Source of the DNA: an uncultured Eubacteriales bacterium
GTDB lineage: Bacteria > Bacillota > Clostridia > Oscillospirales > Oscillospiraceae
DNA length: 7,394 nucleotides
Direction: 5' to 3'
Assembly (NCBI GenBank): GCA_900546415.1
Contig: URCY01000069.1
Location: 1-7,394 of the forward strand
A program made the position numbers and the translations under genes. The notes below the pieces were generated by a model. It saw nothing but the letters and a program-made list of their open reading frames with translations. It did not search any database and had not been told where the DNA came from. Shown here in pieces: positions 1-6,949 of the stretch (position 1 is its first letter; the number at the start of each line of letters is the position of its first letter).

Positions 1-54
1 CAATCTGGAACAAAATCCCTCGCTGACCGCTCTTGCAATTGAATCAGAGGTTCC
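1..54. mobile_element. probable partial insertion-sequence end (left edge)
   Basis: The reverse complement of this stretch starts with GGAACCTCTGA (plus positions 44-54), identical to 7326-7336 at the other end of the window. Beyond that 11-mer the two ends share TCAGCG, TTTTG and CCA blocks at matching distances (offset 0-1 nt) over about 50 nt. Two related terminal inverted repeats pointing into the window from both edges is what two copies of one insertion-sequence family would give. No transposase reading frame is visible because only 54 bases are present, and I cannot name the family. The AT-rich inverted repeat at 32-68 crosses the proposed boundary at 54, which counts against this reading. 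Confidence 0.42.
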
Positions 55-68
55 TTAAAAATTGCAAG
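32..68. repeat. 9-bp inverted repeat upstream of proS
   Basis: CTTGCAATT (32-40) and AATTGCAAG (60-68) are perfect complements around a 19-nt loop. The stem is AT-rich and is followed by GAAAC rather than a T run, so it is a poor terminator. It ends about 40 nt before the proposed proS promoter. It could be an operator, the remnant of an upstream gene's terminator, or chance. Confidence 0.3.
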
Positions 69-96
69 AAACTTGCAGTCCATTCTATGCAGGCAC

Positions 97-125
97 TTGA
101 CAGACGTGATACAATATAAGAAAAT
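97..125 (+). promoter_or_regulatory. proS promoter, extended -10 type
   Basis: TGATACAAT at 107-115 matches an extended -10 (TGn plus five of six bases of TATAAT), giving a start near 122 and a leader of about 40 nt. A second possibility uses the perfect -35 TTGACA at 97-102 with a weak GAAAAT at 120-125, exactly 17 nt away. The short leader leaves no room for a T-box riboswitch, which controls many synthetase genes in Firmicutes. Confidence 0.5.
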
Positions 126-144
126 CGATACCTGCAATGATGCG

Positions 145-151
145 GAAAGGA
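145..151 (+). promoter_or_regulatory. ribosome binding site that sets the proS start
   Basis: GAAAGGA sits 9 nt before the ATG at 161. The in-frame ATGs at 137 and 140 lie upstream of this site, and the one at 155 is only 3 nt from it, so 161 is the best start. The protein then begins MAKEKKVEQITD, which fits archaeal-type prolyl-tRNA synthetases. Confidence 0.7.
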
Positions 152-160
152 TATATGATT

Positions 161-1597
161 ATGGCGAAAGAAAAAAAGGTTGAGCAGATCACCGACATGG
201 AGGTCGACTTTGCCCAGTGGTACACCGATGTGTGCAAAAAGGCCGAGCTGATCGACTATTCCTCCGTCAAGGGCATGTTTGTCTACCGTCCCTATGGCTA
301 TGCCATCTGGGAGAACATCCAGCGCCTGATGGACGCCGAATTCAAAAAGACCGGCGCAGAGAACGTTTATATGCCGATGCTGATCCCGGAATCCCTGCTG
401 CAAAAGGAGAAGGATCACGTCGAGGGCTTCGCGCCGGAGTGCGCGTGGGTCACGATGGGCGGCAGTGACAAGCTTGAGGAGCGGCTTTGCATCCGTCCGA
501 CGTCGGAGACGCTGTTCTGTGAGCATTTTCGCAACGTGATCCAGTCCCACCGCGACCTGCCGAAGATGTATAACCAGTGGTGCAGCGTGCTGCGCTGGGA
601 AAAGACCAGCCGTCCCTTCCTGCGTCACCGCGAGTTCCTCTGGCAGGAGGGGCACACCATGCATGCCACCGCTGAGGAGGCGCGCGAGGAGACCGAGCGG
701 ATGCTCAACGTCTATGCCGATTTCTGCGAGAAGGTGCTGGCCATGCCCGTCACGCGCGGCCAGAAGACCGAGAAGGAGAAGTTCAACGGCGCGGAGGCGA
801 CCTATACGATCGAGTGCATGATGCACGACCGGAAGGCCCTGCAGGCTGGCACGTCGCACTATTTCGGCGACGGCTTTGCCCGCGCGTTCGACATCACCTT
901 CACCAACAAGGACAACCAGCGCGTGCACCCGTTCCAGACCTCGTGGGGCGTCTCCACCCGTCTGATCGGCGGCATCATCATGACCCACGGCGACAACAAC
1001 GGCCTCGTCCTGCCGCCGCAGATCGCGCCGATCCAGATCGCCGTGATCCCGATCGCGTTCCATAAGCCCGGCGTGCTGGAAAAGGCGCGCGAGGTGGCCG
1101 ACCGCCTGCGCGCGGCGGGCTACCGCGTGAAGCTTGACGAATCCGAGCAAAGCCCCGGCTGGAAATTCGCGGAATACGAGATGAAGGGTGTCCCCCTGCG
1201 CCTCGAACTTGGCCCGAAGGACATTGAAAACGGCCAGTGCGTCGTCGTCCGCCGCGACAACGGCGAAAAAACAGCCGTTTCGCTCGACGCACTCGAGCAG
1301 AACGCGTCCGAGCTGCTGCAAAGGGTGCACGACGGCATGTTTGAGAAGGCCAAGAAGAACCTCGACGAGCATATCTATGACGCCGAGACCCTTGAGGAGG
1401 CCAAGCGCCTGCAGCAGGAGCACGGCGGTTTTATCCGCACGATGTGGTGCGGCGACGTGGCCTGCGAGAACCGCATGAAGGAGGAGGCCGGCATGTCCAG
1501 CCGCTGTATGCCGTTCCGGCAGGAGCACCTGAGCGACGTCTGCGCCATCTGCGGCAAGCCCGCCAAGAAGATGATCTACTGGGGCGTGGCATACTAA
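161..1597 (+). CDS. proS: prolyl-tRNA synthetase, archaeal/eukaryotic (short) type
   Basis: This cytoplasmic class II synthetase joins proline to tRNA-Pro using ATP. The 478-residue product lacks the large editing insertion of the long bacterial form and has the layout of the archaeal/eukaryotic type found in many Clostridia. The catalytic core spans roughly residues 20-285. Motif 2 is around 153-165 (FLRHREFLWQEGH) and motif 3 around 263-285, including STRLIGG. The anticodon-binding domain begins near 291 (IQIAVIPI). The C-terminal zinc-binding module shows C430, C435, C461 and C464, and the chain ends in an aromatic tail, WGVAY. The start at 161 is chosen by the ribosome binding site. The gene is monocistronic in this window and converges on the glycoside hydrolase gene across a hairpin. 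No truncation or frameshift is seen. The identification rests on motifs and length and is firm. Confidence 0.96.
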   Translation: MAKEKKVEQITDMEVDFAQWYTDVCKKAELIDYSSVKGMFVYRPYGYAIWENIQRLMDAEFKKTGAENVYMPMLIPESLLQKEKDHVEGFAPECAWVTMGGSDKLEERLCIRPTSETLFCEHFRNVIQSHRDLPKMYNQWCSVLRWEKTSRPFLRHREFLWQEGHTMHATAEEAREETERMLNVYADFCEKVLAMPVTRGQKTEKEKFNGAEATYTIECMMHDRKALQAGTSHYFGDGFARAFDITFTNKDNQRVHPFQTSWGVSTRLIGGIIMTHGDNNGLVLPPQIAPIQIAVIPIAFHKPGVLEKAREVADRLRAAGYRVKLDESEQSPGWKFAEYEMKGVPLRLELGPKDIENGQCVVVRRDNGEKTAVSLDALEQNASELLQRVHDGMFEKAKKNLDEHIYDAETLEEAKRLQQEHGGFIRTMWCGDVACENRMKEEAGMSSRCMPFRQEHLSDVCAICGKPAKKMIYWGVAY

Positions 1598-1610
1598 ACA
1601 TGCAATATGG

Positions 1611-1654
1611 AGAATACGCAGGGCGCTGCCAAACGGCAACGCCCTGCGTATTCT
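1611..1654. terminator. hairpin between convergent genes, possible bidirectional terminator
   Basis: AGAATACGCAGGGCG (1611-1625) pairs perfectly with CGCCCTGCGTATTCT (1640-1654). A C:A mismatch, four more pairs (TGCC with GGCA) and an AAAC loop close the top. It sits between the proS stop (1597) and the hydrolase stop (1676), so it could serve both genes. Neither side carries a real U run: the plus side reads CTATAATC and the minus side CCATATTG. It is therefore not a textbook intrinsic terminator, though the position and the GC-rich stem strongly suggest transcript-end formation. Confidence 0.7.
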
Positions 1655-1677
1655 ATAATCTATAATAATCTATAATC
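1653..1677. repeat. short AT-rich direct repeat with three TATAAT
   Basis: TATAAT occurs at 1654-1659, 1661-1666 and 1671-1676, within CTATAATC-like repeats between the hairpin and the hydrolase stop codon. No suitable -35 stands upstream on the plus strand, so these are probably not promoters. The stretch may simply be AT-rich sequence at the end of the hairpin. Confidence 0.35.
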
Positions 1678-2953
1678 AGAGAACGATGACGGCCTCCGTG
1701 CCGACGGTCATGTGACCGGCGCGGACGGTGACAGGCTTGCCGTCGATCGCATTCTGATAGCTGCCGTCGGGCAGGGAAACGGCGACCGAGCCGGGATTCC
1801 CAGCCAGCGGGAACACGCCGACGGCGTGCGCGCCGGGCGCGGTATAGCTTGCCGCGGCGATGCCCTGCGTGTCGTCGGTGTCGATGCGGAACACGGCGTC
1901 CGTCGGGAGCTGCTTTTTGATCTCGGCCAGCCGCGTCAGCAGGGGCGAAATATCCGAGGCAGGATCCCACGCGATCGGCTCGCGCTCGAAGAGCGAGGGC
2001 GTGTGCGTGATGCGGTGCTCCTGCCCGGCGTAGAGCAGGGTCGTGCCCTTCATGAAATAGCTCAGCGCCGTCCATGCCAGCAGGGCGTCACCCGTGCCGA
2101 AGCGGTCGGCGGCGCGGCGCTGGTCGTGGTTTTCGATGCAGCGTAGCTTGTTATACTCCGTGCGGAAGCCCAGCTCCTGCGAGTTGACGGCGTCAAAATA
2201 ACGGCTGAGCGGTGCGCGCCCCTCGGTGCTGTCCTCAAATTCCGGCCAGAGGTCGTAGGGGTAGAGAATGTCGAAGGCGTCAAACAGCTCGGAATCGGTC
2301 GCGGCATAGAAGCCCTGCTCGCGGAAGGCGCGGATATGCGCCAGATGGACGCTCTCGCCGAGCCAGATCGCGTCGGGACGCACCTTGGCGACGGCGGCGC
2401 GCGCTTCCCTCCAGAATTCGACCGGAACGGTGCTGGCCACGTCGCAGCGGAAGCCGTCGACATACTGCGCCCAGTAGCACAGCGACTCGATCTGGTAATC
2501 CCAGAGCGCGCGGTTGGCATAGTCGAGGTCGACCACGTCCGTCCAATCGCCGACCTTGTTGCCGCGCTTGCCGTCGGGCTTGTGATAGAAGAATTCCGGG
2601 TGCTCGCGCACGAGCGTGGAATCCGGCGAGGTGTGGTTATACACGACGTCGATCATGCATTTCATGCCGCGCTTATGGATCTCCTCCGTCAGGTGGAGGA
2701 AGTCCTCCAGCGTGCCGTATTCGGGGTTGACCGTGCGGTAGTCGCGGTTGGCATAGGGACAGCCGAGGCTGCCCTTTTTGTTTTCCTCGCCGATCGGGTG
2801 GATCGGCATGAACCAGACGATGTCCACGCCGAGCGCGCGGATGCGGTCGAGATCCGGCTCGATCGCGCGGAATGTGCCCTCCGGCGTGTGACTGCGCACA
2901 TAGACCTCATAGATCACGGCGCGGCGCAGAGAGGAAGGGGTATTGCTTGCCAT
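1676..2953 (-). CDS. intracellular GH13 alpha-amylase-family glycoside hydrolase
   Basis: The 425-residue product is a compact (beta/alpha)8-barrel enzyme of glycoside hydrolase family 13, which acts on alpha-glucosidic bonds in starch- or glycogen-type glucans, sucrose or trehalose relatives. All four family regions are visible: DVVYNH at 102-107, GFRCDVA at 167-173 with the expected nucleophile D171 and R169, IWLGES at 196-201 with the acid/base E200, and ENHDQ at 274-278 with H276 and D277. A small beta-rich C-terminal domain follows from about 365. There is no signal peptide or membrane segment, so it should act in the cytoplasm on imported or stored sugars. GGAGGTG lies 9 nt before the ATG. 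The gene starts 43 nt after the ABC-F stop on the same strand and is probably co-transcribed with it. The exact substrate cannot be read from the sequence. Confidence 0.9.
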   Translation of the reverse strand: MASNTPSSLRRAVIYEVYVRSHTPEGTFRAIEPDLDRIRALGVDIVWFMPIHPIGEENKKGSLGCPYANRDYRTVNPEYGTLEDFLHLTEEIHKRGMKCMIDVVYNHTSPDSTLVREHPEFFYHKPDGKRGNKVGDWTDVVDLDYANRALWDYQIESLCYWAQYVDGFRCDVASTVPVEFWREARAAVAKVRPDAIWLGESVHLAHIRAFREQGFYAATDSELFDAFDILYPYDLWPEFEDSTEGRAPLSRYFDAVNSQELGFRTEYNKLRCIENHDQRRAADRFGTGDALLAWTALSYFMKGTTLLYAGQEHRITHTPSLFEREPIAWDPASDISPLLTRLAEIKKQLPTDAVFRIDTDDTQGIAAASYTAPGAHAVGVFPLAGNPGSVAVSLPDGSYQNAIDGKPVTVRAGHMTVGTEAVIVL

Positions 2954-2975
2954 AATTCAAAACACCTCCGATTGA

Positions 2976-2991
2976 GTTTGTCTAGATAAAC
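2976..2991. promoter_or_regulatory. near-perfect palindrome between ABC-F and GH13 genes
   Basis: GTTTGTCTAGATAAAC reads almost the same on both strands; only the two symmetric positions at 2980 and 2987 break it. It lies 6 nt upstream of the hydrolase ribosome binding site (2963-2969), between two genes on one strand. It could be an operator for a sugar-responsive repressor giving the hydrolase its own control, or a small hairpin in the joint transcript. No convincing -35/-10 pair fits inside this 43-nt gap. Confidence 0.35.
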
Positions 2992-2996
2992 ACGCG

Positions 2997-4607
2997 TCAG
3001 TGCGTGCTTTGGTACAGATCAGAAGCGAGATACTCGTCATAGGTGCCGCGGTAGTCGACGAGCGTGCCGTCCGGTTTGAACTCAAGGATGCGGTTGGCGA
3101 CGGATTGCAGCAGCTCGTGGTCATGCGAGGCAAACAGCTCGTTGCCGGGGAAGGCGATCATGCCCTTGTTCACGGCCTGAATCGACTCCATGTCCAGATG
3201 GTTCGTCGGCTGGTCGAGCAGGATGACGTTCGCGCCCGAGAGCATCATTTTTGAGAGCATACAGCGCACCTTTTCACCGCCGGAAAGCACGTTGACCGGC
3301 TTGAAGACGTCCTCGCCGGAGAAGAGCATCCGCCCGAGGAAGCCGCGCAGATAGACGTCGTCCTTTTTGGCGGAATATTCGCGCAGCCAGTCGACCAGCG
3401 ACTCGCTCCTGCCCTCAAAAAATGCGGTGTTGTCCTTGGGGAAGTAGCTCTGCGACGTGGACACGCCCCATTTGATCGTGCCCTCGTCCGGCTCCAGCTC
3501 GCCCATGAGCAGCTTGAACATCGTTGTCTGCGCCAGCTCGTTCTCGCCGACAAAGGCGATCTTGTCATTTTTGTTCACGGTGAAGGAGACCTTGTCGAGC
3601 AGCTTGACGCCGTCGACGGTCTTGGAGACCTCGGTCACGAACAGAATGTCCTTGCCGACCTCGCGGTCGCGCGTGAAGCCGACGAAGGGATAGCGCCGCG
3701 ACGAGGCGGGCATCTCTTCAACGCTCAGCTTGTCGAGCAGGCGGCGGCGCGCCGTGGCCTGCTTGCTCTTAGCCTTGTTCGCCGAGAATCGGGAGATGAA
3801 CTCCTGCAATTCGGCGATCTTGTCCTCCTTGCGCTTGTTGTTCTGGCGGATGAGCTGCTGCATGAGCTGGCTCGATTCGTACCAGAAGTCATAGTTGCCG
3901 ACGTACATTTTGATCTTGCCATAGTCGATGTCGACGATGTGCGTGCAGACCGTGTTCAAAAAGTGGCGGTCGTGGCTGACCACGATGACCGTGCCCTTGT
4001 CCTCATAGTCCAGCAGGAAGCTCTCGAGCCAGTTGATCGACTCGATGTCGAGGTTGTTCGTCGGCTCGTCGAGCAGGATGATGTCCGGGTTGCCGAAGAG
4101 CGCCTGCGCCAGCAGCACCTTGACCTTCAGACGGCCGTCGGTCTCGCGCATGGAATTCTGATGCAGCTCGACCGGAATGCCCAGCCCCTGCAAAAGACGG
4201 CTGGCGTCGGACTCAGCCTCCCAGCCGTTCAGCTCAGCAAATTCGATCTCCAGCTCGGAGGCCAGCATACCGTCCTCGTCGCTGAAATCCTCCTTGGCGT
4301 AGAGCGCGTCCTTCTGCTTCATAATATCGTACAGGCGGCGGTTGCCCATGATGACCGTGTCGAGCAGGGTATAGTCGTCAAAGGCGAACTGATCCTGCTT
4401 CAAAACGGACATGCGCAGCCCCGGCTTGATGGAGATCTCGCCGCCGGTTGACTCCAGCTCGCCGGAAAGCAGCTTCAGAAAGGTCGATTTGCCCGCGCCG
4501 TTCGCGCCGATCACGCCGTAGCAGTTGCCGGACGTGAATTGCAGGTCGACGTGCTGAAACAGCGGCTTTCCGCCGAATTGCAGACTGAGATTGGAAACTG
4601 TAATCAT
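2997..4607 (-). CDS. ABC-F family ATPase, YkpA/YbiT-like, with asymmetric ATP sites
   Basis: This is a soluble tandem-ATPase protein of the ABC-F family, whose studied members bind the ribosome and affect translation or antibiotic tolerance. The 536-residue product has no membrane segment. Domain 1 carries Walker A GANGAGKST (34-42), Walker B ILLDEPTNNLD (177-187) and the H-loop H212. A charged, helical linker spans about 240-300. Domain 2 begins near 322 and carries signature LSGGEKVR (441-448), Walker B ILLDQPTNHLD (462-472) and H495. Two positions stand out: Walker A of domain 2 reads GENELAQTT (354-362), without the usual Gly-Lys, and the catalytic Glu of domain 2 is Gln (Q466). The domain 1 signature is also degenerate (ETDGRLKVK). 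GAGGTG precedes the ATG by 7 nt. The gene is divergent from htpG and heads a two-gene unit with the hydrolase. Family assignment is firm; the cellular role is not known. Confidence 0.92.
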   Translation of the reverse strand: MITVSNLSLQFGGKPLFQHVDLQFTSGNCYGVIGANGAGKSTFLKLLSGELESTGGEISIKPGLRMSVLKQDQFAFDDYTLLDTVIMGNRRLYDIMKQKDALYAKEDFSDEDGMLASELEIEFAELNGWEAESDASRLLQGLGIPVELHQNSMRETDGRLKVKVLLAQALFGNPDIILLDEPTNNLDIESINWLESFLLDYEDKGTVIVVSHDRHFLNTVCTHIVDIDYGKIKMYVGNYDFWYESSQLMQQLIRQNNKRKEDKIAELQEFISRFSANKAKSKQATARRRLLDKLSVEEMPASSRRYPFVGFTRDREVGKDILFVTEVSKTVDGVKLLDKVSFTVNKNDKIAFVGENELAQTTMFKLLMGELEPDEGTIKWGVSTSQSYFPKDNTAFFEGRSESLVDWLREYSAKKDDVYLRGFLGRMLFSGEDVFKPVNVLSGGEKVRCMLSKMMLSGANVILLDQPTNHLDMESIQAVNKGMIAFPGNELFASHDHELLQSVANRILEFKPDGTLVDYRGTYDEYLASDLYQSTH

Positions 4608-4634
4608 ATGCCATCACCTCTTGCAACAGTTTAG

Positions 4635-4663
4635 CATATAATTTCGAAAAAAGAAAGTGTAAA
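4635..4663 (-). promoter_or_regulatory. putative promoter of the ABC-F gene
   Basis: Read on the minus strand, TTTACA (4658-4663, five of six bases of the -35) is followed after 17 nt by TATATG (4635-4640, four of six). This would start transcription near 4628, just upstream of the ribosome binding site. The -10 is imperfect, so the call is tentative. The CIRCE element lies about 49 nt upstream of this -35 in the shared divergent region. Confidence 0.45.
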
Positions 4664-4679
4664 TATTTTGTGACGCCTC

Positions 4680-4707
4680 TTGCAAAATGGAAAATTTGCG
4701 TTATAAT
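4680..4707 (+). promoter_or_regulatory. htpG promoter, sigma-A type
   Basis: A perfect -10 TATAAT (4702-4707) follows TTGCAA (4680-4685, four of six bases of the -35) after 16 nt of AT-rich spacer. The predicted start is near 4714, inside the CIRCE element, which is the usual arrangement for HrcA repression. Confidence 0.75.
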
Positions 4708-4711
4708 AGCT

Positions 4712-4738
4712 TTAGCACTCGTAAATGATGAGTGCTAA
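4712..4738. promoter_or_regulatory. CIRCE operator (HrcA binding site) upstream of htpG
   Basis: TTAGCACTC (4712-4720), a 9-nt spacer and GAGTGCTAA (4730-4738) match the CIRCE consensus in both arms and in spacer length. CIRCE binds the heat-shock repressor HrcA and normally controls groESL and the hrcA-grpE-dnaK operon in Firmicutes. Here it overlaps the predicted htpG start site, so htpG should be induced by heat or unfolded protein when HrcA loses activity. Confidence 0.95.
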
Positions 4739-4761
4739 AACAAAAGAAGGAAGAGACAAGC

Positions 4762-6654
4762 ATGGCTAAAAAACAGTTTAAGGCGGAATCCAAGCGTCTG
4801 CTTGATCTGATGATCAATTCGATCTATACGCACAAGGAGATTTTTCTGCGTGAGCTGATCTCCAATGCCTCCGACGCCGTGGATAAGCTCGCCTATCAGG
4901 CGCTCACCGACGAGAGCGTCGGCCTGAGCCGCAGCGATTTTGCCATCCGCCTGTCCGTGGATAAGACGGCGGGTACGCTGACCGTTTCCGACAACGGTAT
5001 CGGCATGAGCAAGGAGGAAATGGAGGAAAATCTGGGCACGATCGCGCACAGCGGTTCCTTCCAGTTCAAAAATACCGCCGAACAGAAGGATGACATCGAC
5101 ATCATCGGTCAGTTTGGCGTCGGCTTCTATTCCGCGTTTATGGTCGCGGATCAGGTCACCGTGATCTCCAAGAAATTCGGCGAGGAGCAGGCGTGGAAAT
5201 GGGTTTCCTCCGGCGCGGACGGCTATACCATCGAGCCTTGCGACAAGGAGCAGGCCGGTACGGACGTCACCCTGAAGCTCAAGGCCGACACCGAGGACGA
5301 GAAATACAGCGAGTTCCTTCAGGAATACAAGCTGCGGATGCTCGTGCGCAAATATTCCGATTATATCCGCTACCCGATCAAAATGGAGGTCGAGACGAGC
5401 AAGCCCACCGAGGAGACCAAGGACGACAAGGAGCCGAAGTACGAGACGGTGCGCGAGGATCAGACGCTCAACTCCATGGTGCCCCTCTGGCAGAAGGCCA
5501 AGAAGGACGTCACGCAGGAGGAATATGAGCAGTTCTATCACGAGAAGTTCTACGATTTCGAGAAGCCCGTGAGTGTGCTGCATCTGAGCGTCGAGGGCGA
5601 CGTGACCTACAAGGCGCTGCTCTATATTCCGAGCAAGGCGCCGTACGATTTCTATACGAAGGACTATAAGAGCGGGCTTCAGCTCTATTCCTCCGGCGTT
5701 CTCATCATGGACAACTGCGCCGACCTGCTGCCGGAGCACTTCCGCTTCGTGCGCGGCGTGGTGGACAGTCAGGATCTCAGCCTGAACATCAGCCGTGAGC
5801 TTTTGCAGCAGACGCGCGAGCTGAAGCGCATTGCCGGCCAGCTGGAGAAGAAGATTAAGGCCGAGCTGCTGCGGCTGCTTGAAAATGACCGTGAGAATTA
5901 TGAAAAATTCTACGCCGCCTTCGGCAAGCAGCTCAAATACGGCCTTGTGTCGGATTACGGGATGCACAAGGAGCTTTTGCAGGATCTCGTCGAATTCCAC
6001 AGCGCGAAGGAACAGAAGCTCGTCACGCTCAAGGAATATGTCGCAGCGATGCCCGAGAGCCAGAAGCATATCTATTTCGCAACCGGCGACAGCGCAGAGC
6101 GTCTTGCGAAGATCCCGCAGACGAAGCTGCTGCTCGATCGCGGCTTTGACGTGCTGCTGCTGACGGAGCAGGTCGACGAGTTCATCCCGCAGACGGTCGG
6201 CAAGTATGAGGAGCACGAGTTCCGCAACATCCTGACCGACGATCTTGAGCTGAGCACCGACGAGGAGAAAAAGGCCGCCGAGGAGGCCGCCGAGCAGTTC
6301 AAGAGTTGCGTCGATTTCATGAAGGAGACGCTGGGCGACCGCGTCGCCGACGTGCGCGTCTCCACCGAGCTGGGCGCGCATCCGCTGACCATGGTTCCGG
6401 ACGGCGGCATGAGCTTTGAGATGGAGAAGTATTTCAAGGCAATGGACCCGAATTCGGACTATCACTGCGGCCGCATTCTGGAGGTCAACCCCGAGCATCC
6501 GGCGCTCAAGGCGCTCAAGGACAGCATGGAGCAGGACCCCGAGAAGGCGAAGAAATATGTCGAGCTGCTCTATACGCAGGGACTGATCATGGCAAACCTG
6601 CCGCTGGAAGACCCGACGGCCTATACCGATCTGGTCTGCGGGCTGATGCAATAA
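4762..6654 (+). CDS. htpG: chaperone HtpG (bacterial Hsp90)
   Basis: This is an ATP-dependent, dimeric cytoplasmic chaperone that helps remodel client proteins together with the DnaK system. The 630-residue product has the usual bacterial length and no C-terminal MEEVD. The GHKL ATPase domain shows ELISNASDA (31-39, with E31 as the expected catalytic base and N35 for magnesium), SDNGIGM (76-82), GQFGVGFYS (116-124) and GTDVTL (166-171). A short charged linker lies near 211-228. The middle domain carries NISRELLQ (342-349), with R345 the expected ATP-contacting arginine. The dimerisation domain follows from roughly 500. AGGA lies 10 nt before the ATG at 4762. An in-frame GTG at 4732 is rejected because it falls inside the CIRCE element and has no ribosome binding site. 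The gene is single, divergent from the ABC-F gene and followed by a strong terminator. Confidence 0.97.
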   Translation: MAKKQFKAESKRLLDLMINSIYTHKEIFLRELISNASDAVDKLAYQALTDESVGLSRSDFAIRLSVDKTAGTLTVSDNGIGMSKEEMEENLGTIAHSGSFQFKNTAEQKDDIDIIGQFGVGFYSAFMVADQVTVISKKFGEEQAWKWVSSGADGYTIEPCDKEQAGTDVTLKLKADTEDEKYSEFLQEYKLRMLVRKYSDYIRYPIKMEVETSKPTEETKDDKEPKYETVREDQTLNSMVPLWQKAKKDVTQEEYEQFYHEKFYDFEKPVSVLHLSVEGDVTYKALLYIPSKAPYDFYTKDYKSGLQLYSSGVLIMDNCADLLPEHFRFVRGVVDSQDLSLNISRELLQQTRELKRIAGQLEKKIKAELLRLLENDRENYEKFYAAFGKQLKYGLVSDYGMHKELLQDLVEFHSAKEQKLVTLKEYVAAMPESQKHIYFATGDSAERLAKIPQTKLLLDRGFDVLLLTEQVDEFIPQTVGKYEEHEFRNILTDDLELSTDEEKKAAEEAAEQFKSCVDFMKETLGDRVADVRVSTELGAHPLTMVPDGGMSFEMEKYFKAMDPNSDYHCGRILEVNPEHPALKALKDSMEQDPEKAKKYVELLYTQGLIMANLPLEDPTAYTDLVCGLMQ

Positions 6655-6682
6655 GCGCAAAGCCGACATAATTCGGATACGC

Positions 6683-6725
6683 AAAACCGGGAACGGACAC
6701 GTGAGGTGTTCGTTCCCGGTTTTTT
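6683..6725 (+). terminator. intrinsic terminator of htpG
   Basis: AAACCGGGAACGGACAC (6684-6700) pairs with GTGTTCGTTCCCGGTTT around a 5-nt GTGAG loop, with one G-U pair, and is followed directly by further T residues to 6725. The stem also begins with an A run, so it could terminate minus-strand transcripts arriving from the RNA array. Confidence 0.92.
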
Positions 6726-6817
6726 GACGGCCAAGGGCTGCCGACCGCGCATGATGAACGCGCTGTATGTTGAACAAGGCAGGATGAGAAGGCTTCGGCT
6801 TTGCCGCGCAGGTGCGT
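6726..6817. other. intergenic stretch between htpG terminator and RNA array
   Basis: These 92 bases lie between two converging transcript ends. I see no promoter, ribosome binding site or credible small gene in them. Confidence 0.5.
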
Positions 6818-6896
6818 AAAAAAAGAAGAGGCCCACCCCAAAATTATGGGCTCTTGCGCCATTGCTGACGACGGCCCGCGGGGGTTTTCCTCTTCT
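6818..6896 (-). ncRNA. small RNA unit A (diverged core)
   Basis: The predicted transcript of about 79 nt starts near 6896, seven bases after the -10, exactly at the base of a stem AGAAGAGG (6889-6896) paired with CCTCTTCT (6824-6831). A run of T follows (6818-6824 on the complement). The core differs from units B-D: it is rich in C and G, with a possible inner pairing of ACCCC with GGGGT and of GGGC with GCCC. It shares only the promoter, the closing-stem logic and the U run with the others. No known RNA family is recognised. It could be a distant paralogue or an unrelated RNA in the same kind of cassette. Confidence 0.6.
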
Positions 6897-6902
6897 GCTA
6901 TC

Positions 6903-6931
6903 AGTATATTCCATGGACTCTGAAAAGTCAA
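6903..6931 (-). promoter_or_regulatory. promoter of RNA unit A
   Basis: On the minus strand TTGACT (6926-6931) and TATACT (6903-6908) are separated by 17 nt. The sequence TTGACTTTTCAG is shared exactly with the promoters of units B and C. Confidence 0.8.
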
Positions 6932-6949
6932 GTGTTTTTATTGCGTTTC

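Noticed and set aside
1..160. T-box riboswitch upstream of proS
   Set aside because: The predicted leader is about 40 nt or less and no T-box sequence or specifier stem is visible.
44..1639. Long open frame of 531 codons on the minus strand opposite proS
   Set aside because: It is a shadow of the GC-rich proS codons: low-complexity Leu/His/Arg/Ala-rich sequence, no ribosome binding site and no recognisable domain.
2336..2989. Plus-strand open frame of 217 codons opposite the GH13 gene
   Set aside because: The minus strand has all four GH13 motifs and a strong ribosome binding site; the plus-strand frame has neither.
4617..4685. Direct repeat CCTCTTGCAA at 4617-4626 and 4676-4685 as a shared operator
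   Set aside because: One copy overlaps the ABC-F ribosome binding region and the other the htpG -35, so both are explained by other functions; ten bases is within chance for a window of this size.
4732..4761. Upstream GTG start for htpG at 4732
   Set aside because: It lies inside the CIRCE element with no ribosome binding site; the ATG at 4762 has one and gives the normal HtpG N-terminus.
4735..6777. Long open frame of 680 codons on the minus strand opposite htpG
   Set aside because: This is the same codon-bias shadow effect. It would overlap the whole of htpG and its terminator, and the product is repetitive Leu/His-rich sequence with no family features.
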